Source: Candidatus Kuenenia hertensis
Lineage (GTDB): Bacteria; Planctomycetota; Brocadiia; Brocadiales; Brocadiaceae
Assembly (NCBI GenBank): GCA_021646465.1
Contig: SOET01000008.1
Span: 1 to 64,000 of the forward strand
DNA length: 64,000 nt
Direction: 5' to 3'
Part shown: piece by piece, positions 9,338 through 17,621 of the stretch
Layout of the letters: every line of letters begins with the position of its first letter
Numbering within the stretch: position 1 is the stretch's first letter
Notes under the pieces: model-generated
What the model was told of the DNA's origin: nothing
Database searches by the model: none
The model's input: the letters and a program-made list of their open reading frames with translations, nothing else
Position numbers and translations under genes: made by a program

Positions 9338-10654
9338 TTATTCATCTACTCGTTTTAATAGAGCATGCTCATACAACATATTTGTTGCATCGTTGATTAA
9401 ATCAAAATTTAAATTTGACTGTTCTGAAATATCCAATAAGGTATGACAATTGTCTGATAGATTTAAAACCCAAAGCAGCGCAAGCTGGAAATCTTTACTT
9501 GTTTTTTGTTCGCCTATCTTACTATATAAACCTCTCTTGCCCAACTGCGGTTCACACTTAGGGTTTATATTTAAAAATTTTTTATTATTTTCTAAAACGT
9601 TCATGATCGACATTACTATTAATAATGAATCCGAAAGATTTGCAGCTTTCACAAACTCAAGATTGTCTGCTGATGTGTGATATTCTGAATAACTACCATG
9701 AGGAGTTCTCATTAGACACCCTATAGGAAGATTGAACCCAGGTGAACAATATTGACGTTCATCATAGCCGTATGGAAAAAAGTCAATAACATTATAATCC
9801 TGACAAGAATTCTTTAAGATATTTATTGCAGCTTTGTCTATCACTGCATCACCCAGACGACTTTTTTTATAAGTAAATTTACCAGAATCACCAAGGCCTG
9901 CAGCTACCAAACCATGTTTTATTTTTGAAAGATTTTTTTCATTCAAACAAAGCCAGGTAATAGCGCCGATAGTTCCGGGAATAAATAAAATTCTATATGA
10001 GTACCTCAATGAGATATTGCTTAGGTATTTAGCAAGAAAAGCAGAAAGAGCGATACCAGAAAGATTATCATTACAAAGTGATGGATGACATATATGGCAA
10101 GATATCAATATCTCATCTGATAATTCTCCCTCAATATACAGTTCCCCATACGTTAGATTTCCGTTATCGAGAGTTGTGTCAATAAATACTTCGTATTCTT
10201 CATCTTTTAATTCCAGAAATTGGTTATAACTCAGACAAAAACCCCAGTTTTCATTATAGTATGATGTTTTATAAGGAATCCATTCCGGAGATTCCGGGAG
10301 GGTAAACAAATGTCCCTTTAATTCCTCCAAAGATACCTTCTTCTTTATTGGCACGCTATAATTTAACACATGCAGATTTGAGTTATTAAAATCTATTACC
10401 TTTTCTCCTTTTAAATTTTTAATGTAAGCATCCTTGATATTCCACTCTTTTGGAATAGTCCAATCAAAAACTTTAGTCCCTGTAGGAACCTCATTAACCT
10501 TTAATGGAATATGTTTATTGATAATTTTCAGAGTTTCTCTAACACCATCTCCCGTAATACTTCGGCAAATCGGATACAGTTCAGACATTAATTGGTACAT
10601 CTCATTGCCTGCATCATTAATATTAATTGAAGATTTTAAGGTAGATATATCCAT
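9338..10654 (-). CDS. DUF4910 aminopeptidase-like protein
   Basis: A 438-residue protein of the DUF4910/DUF2172 family, an M28-peptidase-like fold often found inside polysaccharide clusters. Recognisable stretches are LYPICRSITGDGVRETL at the N-terminus, ISCHICHPSLCNDNLSGIAL (metal-binding region with His and Asp) and GYDERQYCSPGFNLPIG. The last 80 residues look like the winged-helix tail of the family. Its true reaction is not established; conserved metal ligands suggest a hydrolase, and the genomic company suggests a role on modified sugars or their acyl groups rather than peptides. Confidence 0.85.
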   Translation of the reverse strand: MDISTLKSSININDAGNEMYQLMSELYPICRSITGDGVRETLKIINKHIPLKVNEVPTGTKVFDWTIPKEWNIKDAYIKNLKGEKVIDFNNSNLHVLNYSVPIKKKVSLEELKGHLFTLPESPEWIPYKTSYYNENWGFCLSYNQFLELKDEEYEVFIDTTLDNGNLTYGELYIEGELSDEILISCHICHPSLCNDNLSGIALSAFLAKYLSNISLRYSYRILFIPGTIGAITWLCLNEKNLSKIKHGLVAAGLGDSGKFTYKKSRLGDAVIDKAAINILKNSCQDYNVIDFFPYGYDERQYCSPGFNLPIGCLMRTPHGSYSEYHTSADNLEFVKAANLSDSLLIVMSIMNVLENNKKFLNINPKCEPQLGKRGLYSKIGEQKTSKDFQLALLWVLNLSDNCHTLLDISEQSNLNFDLINDATNMLYEHALLKRVDE

Positions 10655-10748
10655 AGTTTTTATGTCAAATAAAATACTTAAAGACTACTTATCCTTCTTA
10701 GAGATCACTACACTAGAAATATTTGTCATAACACATAAATATTCCGTT

Positions 10749-10777
10749 TTTGGATTCCCGTTTTCACGGGAATGACA
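10749..10777. repeat. Short palindrome of the GTCATTCCCG family
   Basis: TTCCCG-ttttca-CGGGAA forms a small hairpin, followed by AATGACA. The same word pair (GTCATTCCCG... and ...CGGGAATGAC) is the core of the two MITEs at 17.0 and 63.1 kb and of the repeat at 29.9 kb. It lies in the 225-bp gap between the DUF4910 gene and the epimerase gene. Confidence 0.6.
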
Positions 10778-10879
10778 ACTTTTCTTTCCAATAGCATGTT
10801 TCTATTGTTGCTTGCTCCTGTGCTTACTTTATTCCAACGCGTGCTTCCCATCATTTCATTCCCACAAGCCTTCTTCCTT

Positions 10880-11425
10880 TCAGTCGTACGCCCTTTTGTC
10901 ATTCCAATTATCATATGACTTATCTTTATCAGAGATAATAGATATCTCTATAGGCCAATGTATGTTAAAAGCCGGATCATTCCACTTAATACCCTTGGCA
11001 TGTTCAGGAGCATAAAACTCAGACATCTGATAAAAGACTTCGGTATTATCCTCTAAGGTGAGGAAACCATGGGCAAAACCCTCTGGAATATAAAGCATTT
11101 TTCTGTTTTCAACAGTTAATTCCACAGAAAACCACTTTTTATAAGTTTGAGAATCGGGGCGTATATCTATAATCACGTCATAAATTGCACCCATTGTACA
11201 TCGTACTAACTTGGCTTCTTCATGAGGTGCTTCCTGATAATGCATACCGCGCAGAGTACCTTTTTTTTTATTGAAGGAAATATTACACTGAACCAATTCA
11301 GGATTTAACCCCTGCTTTTTAAACTCCCGTTTGCACCATGTTCGCGCAAAAAAACCACGCTCATCCTCTAACCTTTCCGGTTCAATTATGAATGCACCTT
11401 TCAATTTTGTTTCTGTAAAAATCAT
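10880..11425 (-). CDS. rfbC: dTDP-4-dehydrorhamnose 3,5-epimerase-like protein
   Basis: A 181-residue cupin of the RmlC/RfbC family, which epimerises C3 and C5 of a 4-keto-6-deoxy nucleotide sugar. The family markers are RLEDERGFFARTWCKREF, the catalytic His in GTLRGMHYQ, and YIPEGFAHGFLTLED. Length is normal. Because a cytidylyltransferase and a C-methyltransferase lie in the same gene run, the substrate may be a CDP-linked keto sugar rather than dTDP. The genes for the preceding 4,6-dehydratase step are not in the window. Confidence 0.88.
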   Translation of the reverse strand: MIFTETKLKGAFIIEPERLEDERGFFARTWCKREFKKQGLNPELVQCNISFNKKKGTLRGMHYQEAPHEEAKLVRCTMGAIYDVIIDIRPDSQTYKKWFSVELTVENRKMLYIPEGFAHGFLTLEDNTEVFYQMSEFYAPEHAKGIKWNDPAFNIHWPIEISIISDKDKSYDNWNDKRAYD

Positions 11426-11440
11426 TTTTTAATAAAAGCA

Positions 11441-11486
11441 AACTGTAAACAGTGAGCCGTAAGCTGTGAGTGCTAATTGTTAACTA
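11441..11486. repeat. Degenerate short repeat, GTGAGCCGT type
   Basis: AAACAGTGAGCCGTAAGC followed by TGTGAGTGC is a run of imperfect 7-9 base units. A partly complementary CTGCTCACAGCTTAC lies 50 bp further on (11525-11539). The same unit type interrupts the wbpA-like gene at 51203-51236. Confidence 0.5.
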
Positions 11487-11535
11487 CTTACTCTTTTTAT
11501 TTTCAAGAGATTTTCTTAATCCATCTGCTCACAGC

Positions 11536-12774
11536 TTACAATACTTTCACCTCCGGTATCAGAACAACAAACTTTCCCCCCCAATCGCGTATATGAGCCA
11601 TCTGTTTCATAATCTCGTCTTTAATGTTCCAGGGAAGAATCACCAGATAGTCAGGCTTTGTCTCTTTTATTCTATCTGGACTGCAGATTGGAATATGTGT
11701 TCCAGGCAGGAACAGTCCTTGTTTATGTGGACTAATGTCAACTGTATAATCTACAAAATCAGTCCGAATGCCGCAGAAATTCAAAAGAGTATTTCCTTTT
11801 GCAGGTGCTCCATATCCGGCAATTGATTTTCTCTCCCTTTTGGCTGTAATCAAGAACTCGAGAATATTTAGCTTTGTTGACTGTACTTTTTCTGTAAATG
11901 ACAAATAATATTCCAATTTATTAAATTGAGCTGTTTCTTCTCTATTTTTCAGTTCAAACACACCCTCGCCAATAGTCTTTGAAACATCATCATTGTGTCT
12001 TGCATAAATTCTTAAAGAACCACCATGAGTAGGTAACTCTTCAACATCGAAAATAGTCAAATCATGTTTTTGAAAAACTTTTTCTACAGTGATAAATGAA
12101 AAATATGAAAAATGTTCATGATAAATGGTATCAAATTGATTTTCATCCATTAAACGCATCAAATGTGGAAATTCCATGGTAATTATACCTTGCGGTTTAA
12201 GCAGGTATTTCATTCCTTCCACAAAATCATTTAACTCAGGAACATGAGCCAGAACATTGTTCCCTAAGATAAGATCCGCTTGCTTGCCATTTTTAGCGAG
12301 TTCTGAAGCAGTCTTGGTTCCAAAGAATTTTACAATTGTTTCAATCCCTGCCTTTTGTGCTGCCTTAGCAACATTCTCTGCAGGTTCTATTCCTAACACT
12401 GGAATGCGCTTTTCTTTGAAATATTGAAGGAGGTAACCATCATTACTTGCTATCTCTACAATTTGACTGTTAGAATTGAATCCAAAACGCTTAACCATTA
12501 ACTCCACATAATCCCTGGCATGTCTGAGCCAGGACTCCGAATAAGATGAAAAATAGGCATAATCAGAAAAAATATTTTCAGGTGTTTGAAATACTGGTAA
12601 TTGAACTAAAAAACAAATCTCGCAAACATAAGTATGTAATGGATAAAAAGACTCCATTTGTTGTAGCTGTTCTCGTTTTAAATTTGAATTTGCCAATGGA
12701 GACACGCCCAAATCAACAAAAGTATGGGTCAATTGGTTACCACAAAATCGACACGTATTAATTGTATTTATCAT
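11536..12774 (-). CDS. Sugar C-methyltransferase (SAM-dependent)
   Basis: A 412-residue protein with the three-part build of deoxysugar C-methyltransferases (TylC3/NovU type): an N-terminal zinc cluster (Cys8, Cys11, Cys51, Cys54 in TCRFCGNQ and CEICF), a SAM-binding Rossmann domain (VEIASNDGYLLQYF), and a C-terminal domain with GYGAPAKGNTLLNF. These enzymes add a methyl group to C3 (or C5) of a 4-keto nucleotide sugar. With rfbF and rfbC homologues nearby, synthesis of a branched, methylated deoxysugar is a reasonable inference. It starts 47 bp after the SDR stop. Confidence 0.87.
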   Translation of the reverse strand: MINTINTCRFCGNQLTHTFVDLGVSPLANSNLKREQLQQMESFYPLHTYVCEICFLVQLPVFQTPENIFSDYAYFSSYSESWLRHARDYVELMVKRFGFNSNSQIVEIASNDGYLLQYFKEKRIPVLGIEPAENVAKAAQKAGIETIVKFFGTKTASELAKNGKQADLILGNNVLAHVPELNDFVEGMKYLLKPQGIITMEFPHLMRLMDENQFDTIYHEHFSYFSFITVEKVFQKHDLTIFDVEELPTHGGSLRIYARHNDDVSKTIGEGVFELKNREETAQFNKLEYYLSFTEKVQSTKLNILEFLITAKRERKSIAGYGAPAKGNTLLNFCGIRTDFVDYTVDISPHKQGLFLPGTHIPICSPDRIKETKPDYLVILPWNIKDEIMKQMAHIRDWGGKFVVLIPEVKVL

Positions 12775-12821
12775 TATTTATTCTCTCACTTTACTGACTA
12801 AATGGGAGAAGAACCTCATTC

Positions 12822-13889
12822 TTAATTTGTTATGGGCCTTTCATTATGAGCCCACTCAAGCTCTTCAGTTAATAATCCTTTACTACGTAAGTCTGCCAAG
12901 ACACTTAATCTCATAAATGTTGAATTACGAAAATCAGAATTATTAAAATTCATTGCTTCAAGACCATTTTTTAATTCTTTGATTGAGGATATTAGATCAA
13001 CTCGTGGTTGATAATCCGGGGCCAATTCTTTGAAAAGATCAAAGCTTACCTTATAAGACCGTTTGTCAGGTTGCGCATTTTTATTAATCGAAACATCAAC
13101 ATCCGGAATAACTTTTTGAACAGCTTCAGCCAAATCCCTAACCTGGTAATTCCATTCATCACTGCCGACATTCACAGCTAAAAATTCTCCTCCATTAGAA
13201 ATTTCTCTACTTATAGCCCAATCTATTGCCCTTGCCATATCCTTTATATTTATCAATGGCCTCCATGGTGTACCATCACTCATGATAGTTATTTTTTTTG
13301 AAGAAATTGCTCCTGCTACAAAATCGTTCAATACCAAATCCAGTCTTAATCGTTTGCTCATTCCACAAGCTGTTGAAAATCTAAGGCTTGTTACCTTGAA
13401 ACTTTTATCTGCTAATTTTTCCAGATCTTTCTCTGCAAATACCTTAGATTTTGCATATGCGGTAAGTGGATTTAGTGGAGACTCTTCAGTTCTTGGTCTG
13501 TCGTCAGCAGAACCATACATACTGCAGCTTGATGCATAAACAAATGTTTTTACCCCCACCTCCTTGCCCCTTTTCGCCAGTTCGATACTTGCCCGGTAGT
13601 TAATATCAGTAGTAACTTTTTCAAATTTGTTACCCATAGGGTCATTGGATATTGCTGCCAAATGTACTATTACATCTACATCTTTAAGTAAATCATTAGA
13701 AAAGTTTCTTACGTCTGCAAAATATTGCAAATCAATTCCGCATTCCGGAAGAATTTCTGTATTTGTTAAACAACTAGCAAAGTATCCCATATCAAGACCA
13801 ACTATTAACGAGCCAGGAAAAGACTCCCGAAGTCGTTCCACTACGCTTGGGCCAATATAACCCATATTCCCTGTAATTAATATCTTAAT
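12822..13889 (-). CDS. NAD-dependent epimerase/dehydratase (extended SDR), unusual start
   Basis: A 355-residue extended SDR. The nucleotide-binding motif ILITGNMGYIGP requires residues upstream of the first in-frame ATG at 13865, and the catalytic region is YASSCSMYG with the Tyr-x3-Lys in TAYAKSK. No ATG, GTG or TTG is in frame before the Rossmann strand. A strong GGAGGAG precedes an in-frame ATT at 13889, while the nearby ATG (GAATGCC) is out of frame by one base. So either translation starts at ATT or a one-base indel has occurred. The enzyme should act on a nucleotide sugar, fitting its neighbours rfbF, rfbC and the C-methyltransferase. Confidence 0.8.
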   Translation of the reverse strand: MKILITGNMGYIGPSVVERLRESFPGSLIVGLDMGYFASCLTNTEILPECGIDLQYFADVRNFSNDLLKDVDVIVHLAAISNDPMGNKFEKVTTDINYRASIELAKRGKEVGVKTFVYASSCSMYGSADDRPRTEESPLNPLTAYAKSKVFAEKDLEKLADKSFKVTSLRFSTACGMSKRLRLDLVLNDFVAGAISSKKITIMSDGTPWRPLINIKDMARAIDWAISREISNGGEFLAVNVGSDEWNYQVRDLAEAVQKVIPDVDVSINKNAQPDKRSYKVSFDLFKELAPDYQPRVDLISSIKELKNGLEAMNFNNSDFRNSTFMRLSVLADLRSKGLLTEELEWAHNERPITN

Positions 13890-13905
13890 GGCATTCTCCT
13901 CCTTT

Positions 13906-15105
13906 TTAATTTAAGTGAGATTGTATTTCTCCACAGACGAAATGTGAAAAGGGCAAAGAACATGTAAATGCAGGAGAAACTGCATTTAGTATGTGCATTG
14001 ACTTATCATCACTTTCTAAAACGAAATCCATTACTAATTTTTTTTCTTTTATATCCAGTAATTGCGCTCGTATTCCGGGTTTTCCCCATTTTTTATAGTT
14101 ATCCTTTTTCATATCATTTACAAGAGAAGACGCCAGAAATACCATTCTTGCACGTGAGTACTTTTTCAGTTCCTCAAAGGCAAGTCTTTTGAAATCAAAA
14201 TTTGCAGATTTTAAGAGACTTATTTCCCTCATCATGATGTCTGCCAGTTCTGAATATTTAAAATTTTCAAAGCGTTGATAATGTTCGCGCCAAAATGCAG
14301 GAATAGCCGTTGGACCTATTTTAACTCTGCCGTCAACGGTAACTGTAAAGTGAACTCCCAGAAAAGGATTTCGTAAATCCGGTACGGGATAAATATTTGT
14401 ACGGATAGCACCTGGCGACTCATTTGAATATAAATACAGACCTTTAAAAGGTAAAACTCTATATCTTTCGGAAAAACCAAAATCTAATGCAATTTTGTCT
14501 GCATAAAGACCAGCAGCATTTACAAAATAGTCGGTTTGATAAATACCAGTTGAGGTTATAATGTCACATCTTCTTTTTTTAATAAAAGAAACTCCGCAAT
14601 GCACTTCTACACCTTCACGTATTGCATCGTCTTTCATGGCCTTTACTACTCCAACAAGGTCAACTGTTGCAGTAGTAGGAGAAAAAATAGCTCGTTCGTG
14701 GGTTTTTACTCTTGGTTCTATTAACCTGGCCTCTTTTTCCGTAATTTCCTGTAATTCAATCTCGTTATCTCTTCCTCTTTTCAACAGTTCATCAAAAAAA
14801 ACATGGTCACTTTTGTCTTTTGCCACTACAAGTTTCCCACATCTATTAATGGCAATTTCTTTGGATTCACAATATCCTGTAAGCATTTTATTACCAAGCC
14901 GTGTAAATTTAGCCTTCAAACTATCAGGCGAATAATAAAATCCTGCATGAAGGACACCACTATTACGACCGCTTGCATGCAAACCGCACTCCTTTTCTTT
15001 CTCTATTAATATAACTTTTGAGTCAGAATATAATCTTTTCAATTCTCTCGCTATATTTAGTCCAATTATCCCACCACCAACTACCAAGAAATCTGTAATT
15101 ATCAT
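13906..15105 (-). CDS. lhgO: FAD-dependent oxidase, L-2-hydroxyglutarate oxidase family
   Basis: A 399-residue DAO-type flavoprotein. DFLVVGGGIIGLNIARELKR is the FAD-binding motif, and KECGLHASGRNSGVLHAGFYY matches the LhgO branch closely. FVNAAGLYADKIA and VDGRVKIGPTA are further family blocks. LhgO oxidises L-2-hydroxyglutarate, but homologues recur in polysaccharide operons where the true substrate is unknown. The gene lies 4 bp after the cytidylyltransferase stop and about 16 bp before the next start, so it is firmly inside the operon. Confidence 0.85.
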   Translation of the reverse strand: MIITDFLVVGGGIIGLNIARELKRLYSDSKVILIEKEKECGLHASGRNSGVLHAGFYYSPDSLKAKFTRLGNKMLTGYCESKEIAINRCGKLVVAKDKSDHVFFDELLKRGRDNEIELQEITEKEARLIEPRVKTHERAIFSPTTATVDLVGVVKAMKDDAIREGVEVHCGVSFIKKRRCDIITSTGIYQTDYFVNAAGLYADKIALDFGFSERYRVLPFKGLYLYSNESPGAIRTNIYPVPDLRNPFLGVHFTVTVDGRVKIGPTAIPAFWREHYQRFENFKYSELADIMMREISLLKSANFDFKRLAFEELKKYSRARMVFLASSLVNDMKKDNYKKWGKPGIRAQLLDIKEKKLVMDFVLESDDKSMHILNAVSPAFTCSLPFSHFVCGEIQSHLN

Positions 15106-15109
15106 TTAT

Positions 15110-15880
15110 TCACCATATTTTCCATGGAGCTTTGCCTGAATTCCAAAGTTCTTCAAGGAGATGCTTCTCTTTTAAAGTGTCCATACATGACCAGAAACCT
15201 GAATGCCGGTAACCCATCAATTGTCCGTCACTGGCAAGAGTTTCAATAGGAGTTCGTTCCCATATTGAATCATCATTTTCTATATAATCGAATACCTCTT
15301 TATTTAGAACGAAGAACCCTCCGTTAATCCAACCTTCTGCTTCCTGCGGCTTTTCATAAAAGTCGGTAATCTTATTGCCTTCAAAGGCAAGTCTTCCAAA
15401 TCGTGCGGGTGAACGAACAGTAGTTACTGTTGCATATTTACCGTGAGATTCATGAAAGGTTATAAGGTCTTTGATGTTTATGTCTGCAACACCATCACCA
15501 TAAGTAAATAAAAAAGTTTTTTCCTTTTCCAGATAGCTTTTAAGACGCTTGAGCCTCCCCCCTGTTTGAGTTCTTAACCCCGTGTCGATAATGTGCACCT
15601 TCCACTTCGGCTGATTTCCGCTATGTATACTAGTTTCCCCTTTTTGCAGATCAATAGTAATATCATTATTAATGGCATAGAAGTTTAGAAAATATTCCTT
15701 TATTACTTCTGCCTTATAACCTACAGCGATAATGAACTCATTTACTCCCTGAGATGAAAAAATATTCATTATATGCCACAGGATCGGTTTGTCTGCAATC
15801 TCTACCATAGGCTTGGGCCGTATCGTAGTTTCTTCAGACAATCTGGTACCAAATCCACCTGCAAGAATCACTGCTTTCAT
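15110..15880 (-). CDS. rfbF: Glucose-1-phosphate cytidylyltransferase
   Basis: A 256-residue enzyme that couples CTP and glucose-1-phosphate to CDP-glucose. The signature is textbook: MKAVILAGGFGTRLSEETT followed by RPKPMVEIADKPILWHIM. GDGVADINIKDLI, EGWINGGFFVLNKEVF and FWSCMDTLKEK are RfbF family blocks, and the length is normal. It is the first gene of the long minus-strand run, 110 bp downstream of the candidate sigma-54-like promoter. CDP-glucose 4,6-dehydratase (rfbG) is not in the window, so the pathway is only partly present here. Confidence 0.93.
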   Translation of the reverse strand: MKAVILAGGFGTRLSEETTIRPKPMVEIADKPILWHIMNIFSSQGVNEFIIAVGYKAEVIKEYFLNFYAINNDITIDLQKGETSIHSGNQPKWKVHIIDTGLRTQTGGRLKRLKSYLEKEKTFLFTYGDGVADINIKDLITFHESHGKYATVTTVRSPARFGRLAFEGNKITDFYEKPQEAEGWINGGFFVLNKEVFDYIENDDSIWERTPIETLASDGQLMGYRHSGFWSCMDTLKEKHLLEELWNSGKAPWKIW

Positions 15881-15990
15881 TTTGCTCCTCCGGTTAATTG
15901 AATGAATTCTTTGATAGAACGGAGAAATATCTCTTATGACTTACATGTGGTAAGCATACAAGTTGAATTGAACTTCTCTGTACACAAACA

Positions 15991-16008
15991 TAGGAAAAAT
16001 CGTACCAA
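15991..16008 (-). promoter_or_regulatory. Candidate sigma-54-type promoter, copy A (rfbF operon)
   Basis: Read on the minus strand: TTGGTACGATTTTTCCTA. This fits the -24/-12 layout (GG and CC exactly ten bases apart) against consensus YTGGCACGrN3TTGCW, with TTCC in place of TTGC. It lies 110 bp upstream of the rfbF start. The identical 18-mer occurs at 54968-54985 upstream of wzc, inside a longer region of similarity of roughly 230 bp. Confidence 0.6.
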
Positions 16009-16196
16009 TATTTATTAAGGTTATTAAATTAGTTGCATCTTTTTGTATTACAATCAGTTGTTGAAAATATAAAGTATTCTGAATATTGAATGAACTTTTC
16101 TAAGAGTCATTTTCTTAAAACTTTTATATACAATTACTAATAAATTACTAATGTTACTTCTTAAAAAATCAAAGTTTATAAACCTAATTTAAAAAC

Positions 16197-16212
16197 TGAC
16201 ACTCAGATGTCA
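16197..16212. promoter_or_regulatory. Candidate activator dyad, copy A
   Basis: TGACA-CTCAGA-TGTCA, a 16-bp perfect dyad with a six-base spacer, 189 bp upstream of the sigma-54-like motif. Equivalent dyads stand at the same distance in copies B and C. It would suit the enhancer site of a sigma-54 activator; the activator gene is not in the window. Confidence 0.6.
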
Positions 16213-16318
16213 GAATTTTTAGAATTTGCTTATTCGTATTGCTTGCAATTGGTTATGACGAATGGATTGGCTTCGGAGGTAAGTCATATAAGGTTAGGTT
16301 TTCCACCCAACAATATCT

Positions 16319-16577
16319 GGGAGCATCCCAAATTTTTGTAAAATCCCTCCCGGGGATTATCAGATCTGTGATCTGCCCCCCCCACGTTTCATACGTGGCA
16401 ACTTAGCCATGAAATGTGTATATCTCTATTAAGCAAATAAACTATTGGGTTCAGATTACAAATCTGAACCAGCAAGGGGTTTCCTTTACAATTGTGTTCC
16501 CAAGTAGAGACAGGTTTCAAACCTGTCTCTACTTGGGAACAAGAATTATGGATTTGCAAAAATTTGGGAATGCTCCC
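16319..16577. repeat. Nested palindromic repeat element
   Basis: The outer arms are GGGAGCATCCCAAATTTTTG (16319-16338) and its near complement CAAAAATTTGGGAATGCTCCC without the last base (16557-16577). Inside lie three smaller hairpins: ACGTTTCATACGT near 16384, GGTTCAGATT-aca-AATCTGAACC (16448-16470), and a 45-bp palindrome with 22-bp perfect arms at 16496-16540. A related GGGAATGCTCCCC word lies at 22680 on the other side of the group II intron. This looks like stacked MITE-type insertions rather than a gene. Confidence 0.6.
16496..16540. repeat. 45-bp perfect palindrome
   Basis: Two 22-bp arms, beginning GTTCCCAAGTAGAGACAG and returning as CTGTCTCTACTTGGGAAC, separated by a single base. 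Such a long perfect arm pair is unusual for a terminator and there is no poly-T run beside it; a mobile palindromic repeat is likelier. Confidence 0.75.
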
Positions 16578-16723
16578 GATTTTTATTTGATGGTTGCACT
16601 GATTGTAAAGATTTGCACCGACGCCCTTTTTTATTTCACCTTTTTTAAACCCAATGTTTTCGGCGTCTATCACTAAATTGAATGCCGAGTAGATCAATGG
16701 AACTTCCCCATTAATCCCTCACG

Positions 16724-16757
16724 GAACCGTACTTGAACCTCTCGATTCATACGGCTC
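16724..16757 (-). ncRNA. Group II intron domain V
   Basis: On the minus strand the 34 nt begin GAGCCGTATGAA and end AGTACGGTTC, pairing as the classic two-part stem with a GAGA-type loop. This is the catalytic core of group II introns and has the canonical length. Domain VI follows immediately. Confidence 0.88.
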
Positions 16758-16999
16758 GTAGTAATCAACCTTAAAAACTTCTAACAAGTTTCCAGTGAGA
16801 AAATAGGAGTTTATTGCTATAAGCTATCCTTCTCCACCACTTCAAAGTCCTTTTTAAACTCGTTCTAAGCTTTTTGAATTTCCATTGAGACCAACGAATT
16901 AGTATTTTATCCAATTGAAAGAATAGTAAGTATAAAGCTGATTTGTAGTACTTCCCATAAAAGTTTATCCATCCTCTTATTGCAGGATTTATTTTCTTT

Positions 17000-17187
17000 C
17001 AGCGTTGTCCGGTTAGAAATTTGCTGGTCTTATTTTATTGTGTTTGCGTTGTCATTCCCGCATGTTTTTAGCGGGAATCGAGGAAAACAAGGCACACTGG
17101 ATACCCGATAAACTTGTCCTCGTAAAAACGGGGAAGCATTCGGGTATGACAAAGCCTTACAAGCAAATTTCTAACCGGACAACGCTG
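17000..17187. mobile_element. 188-bp MITE with 9-bp target duplication
   Basis: Terminal inverted repeats are CAGCGTTGTCCGGTTAGAAA followed by TTTGC (25 bp, perfect). The 9-bp direct repeat ATTTTCTTT flanks it at 16991-16999 and 17188-17196. The interior has two smaller palindromes (CATTCCCGC...GCGGGAAT and GGATACCCGA...TCGGGTAT). It encodes nothing and splits the reverse transcriptase maturase domain. A relative sits at 63107-63274. Confidence 0.88.
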
Positions 17188-17621
17188 ATTTTCTTTGCAA
17201 TTTCGATAAGAGATAAATTCGTTTTACGGTGTAATTTCCAAGATTTTATCTCTTCCATTATTTTACTTTTGGCTTTATTACTCACGGCAGGTGTGAAATT
17301 TAAAAATATTCTCCCATACCTGTTTCTTGATTTTCTTGGCCTGAAAGTATAACCAAGAAAATCAAAACTATGGTTCGAATACTTCAATTTCCTCTTTCCA
17401 TCTTTGCAATAAACTATCTTTGTCTTTTCCGGATGCAGTTCAAGACCACACTCTTTTAGTCTGTCCTTGATCGCTTCCAATACCTTCTCCGCCTGTCTCA
17501 GTGATTGACAATGCAACAATCCATCATCTGCAAAACGCTCAAACTTCACATAGGGAAAGTGCCTTTTCATCCATTCATCCAATGCATGATGCATGAATAT
17601 ATTGGCCAGTAACGGACTAAT

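Noticed and set aside
10726..10914. 62-codon minus-strand frame between the DUF4910 and rfbC genes
   Set aside because: Its sequence (VVIPVKTGIQKR) is the translated CCCGTTTTCACGGGAA palindrome, a known source of false small genes.
16389..16697. 102-codon frame on the minus strand across the nested palindromes
   Set aside because: Most of it is made of palindromic repeat DNA; the residues VETGLKPVSTWEHN are the 45-bp palindrome translated.
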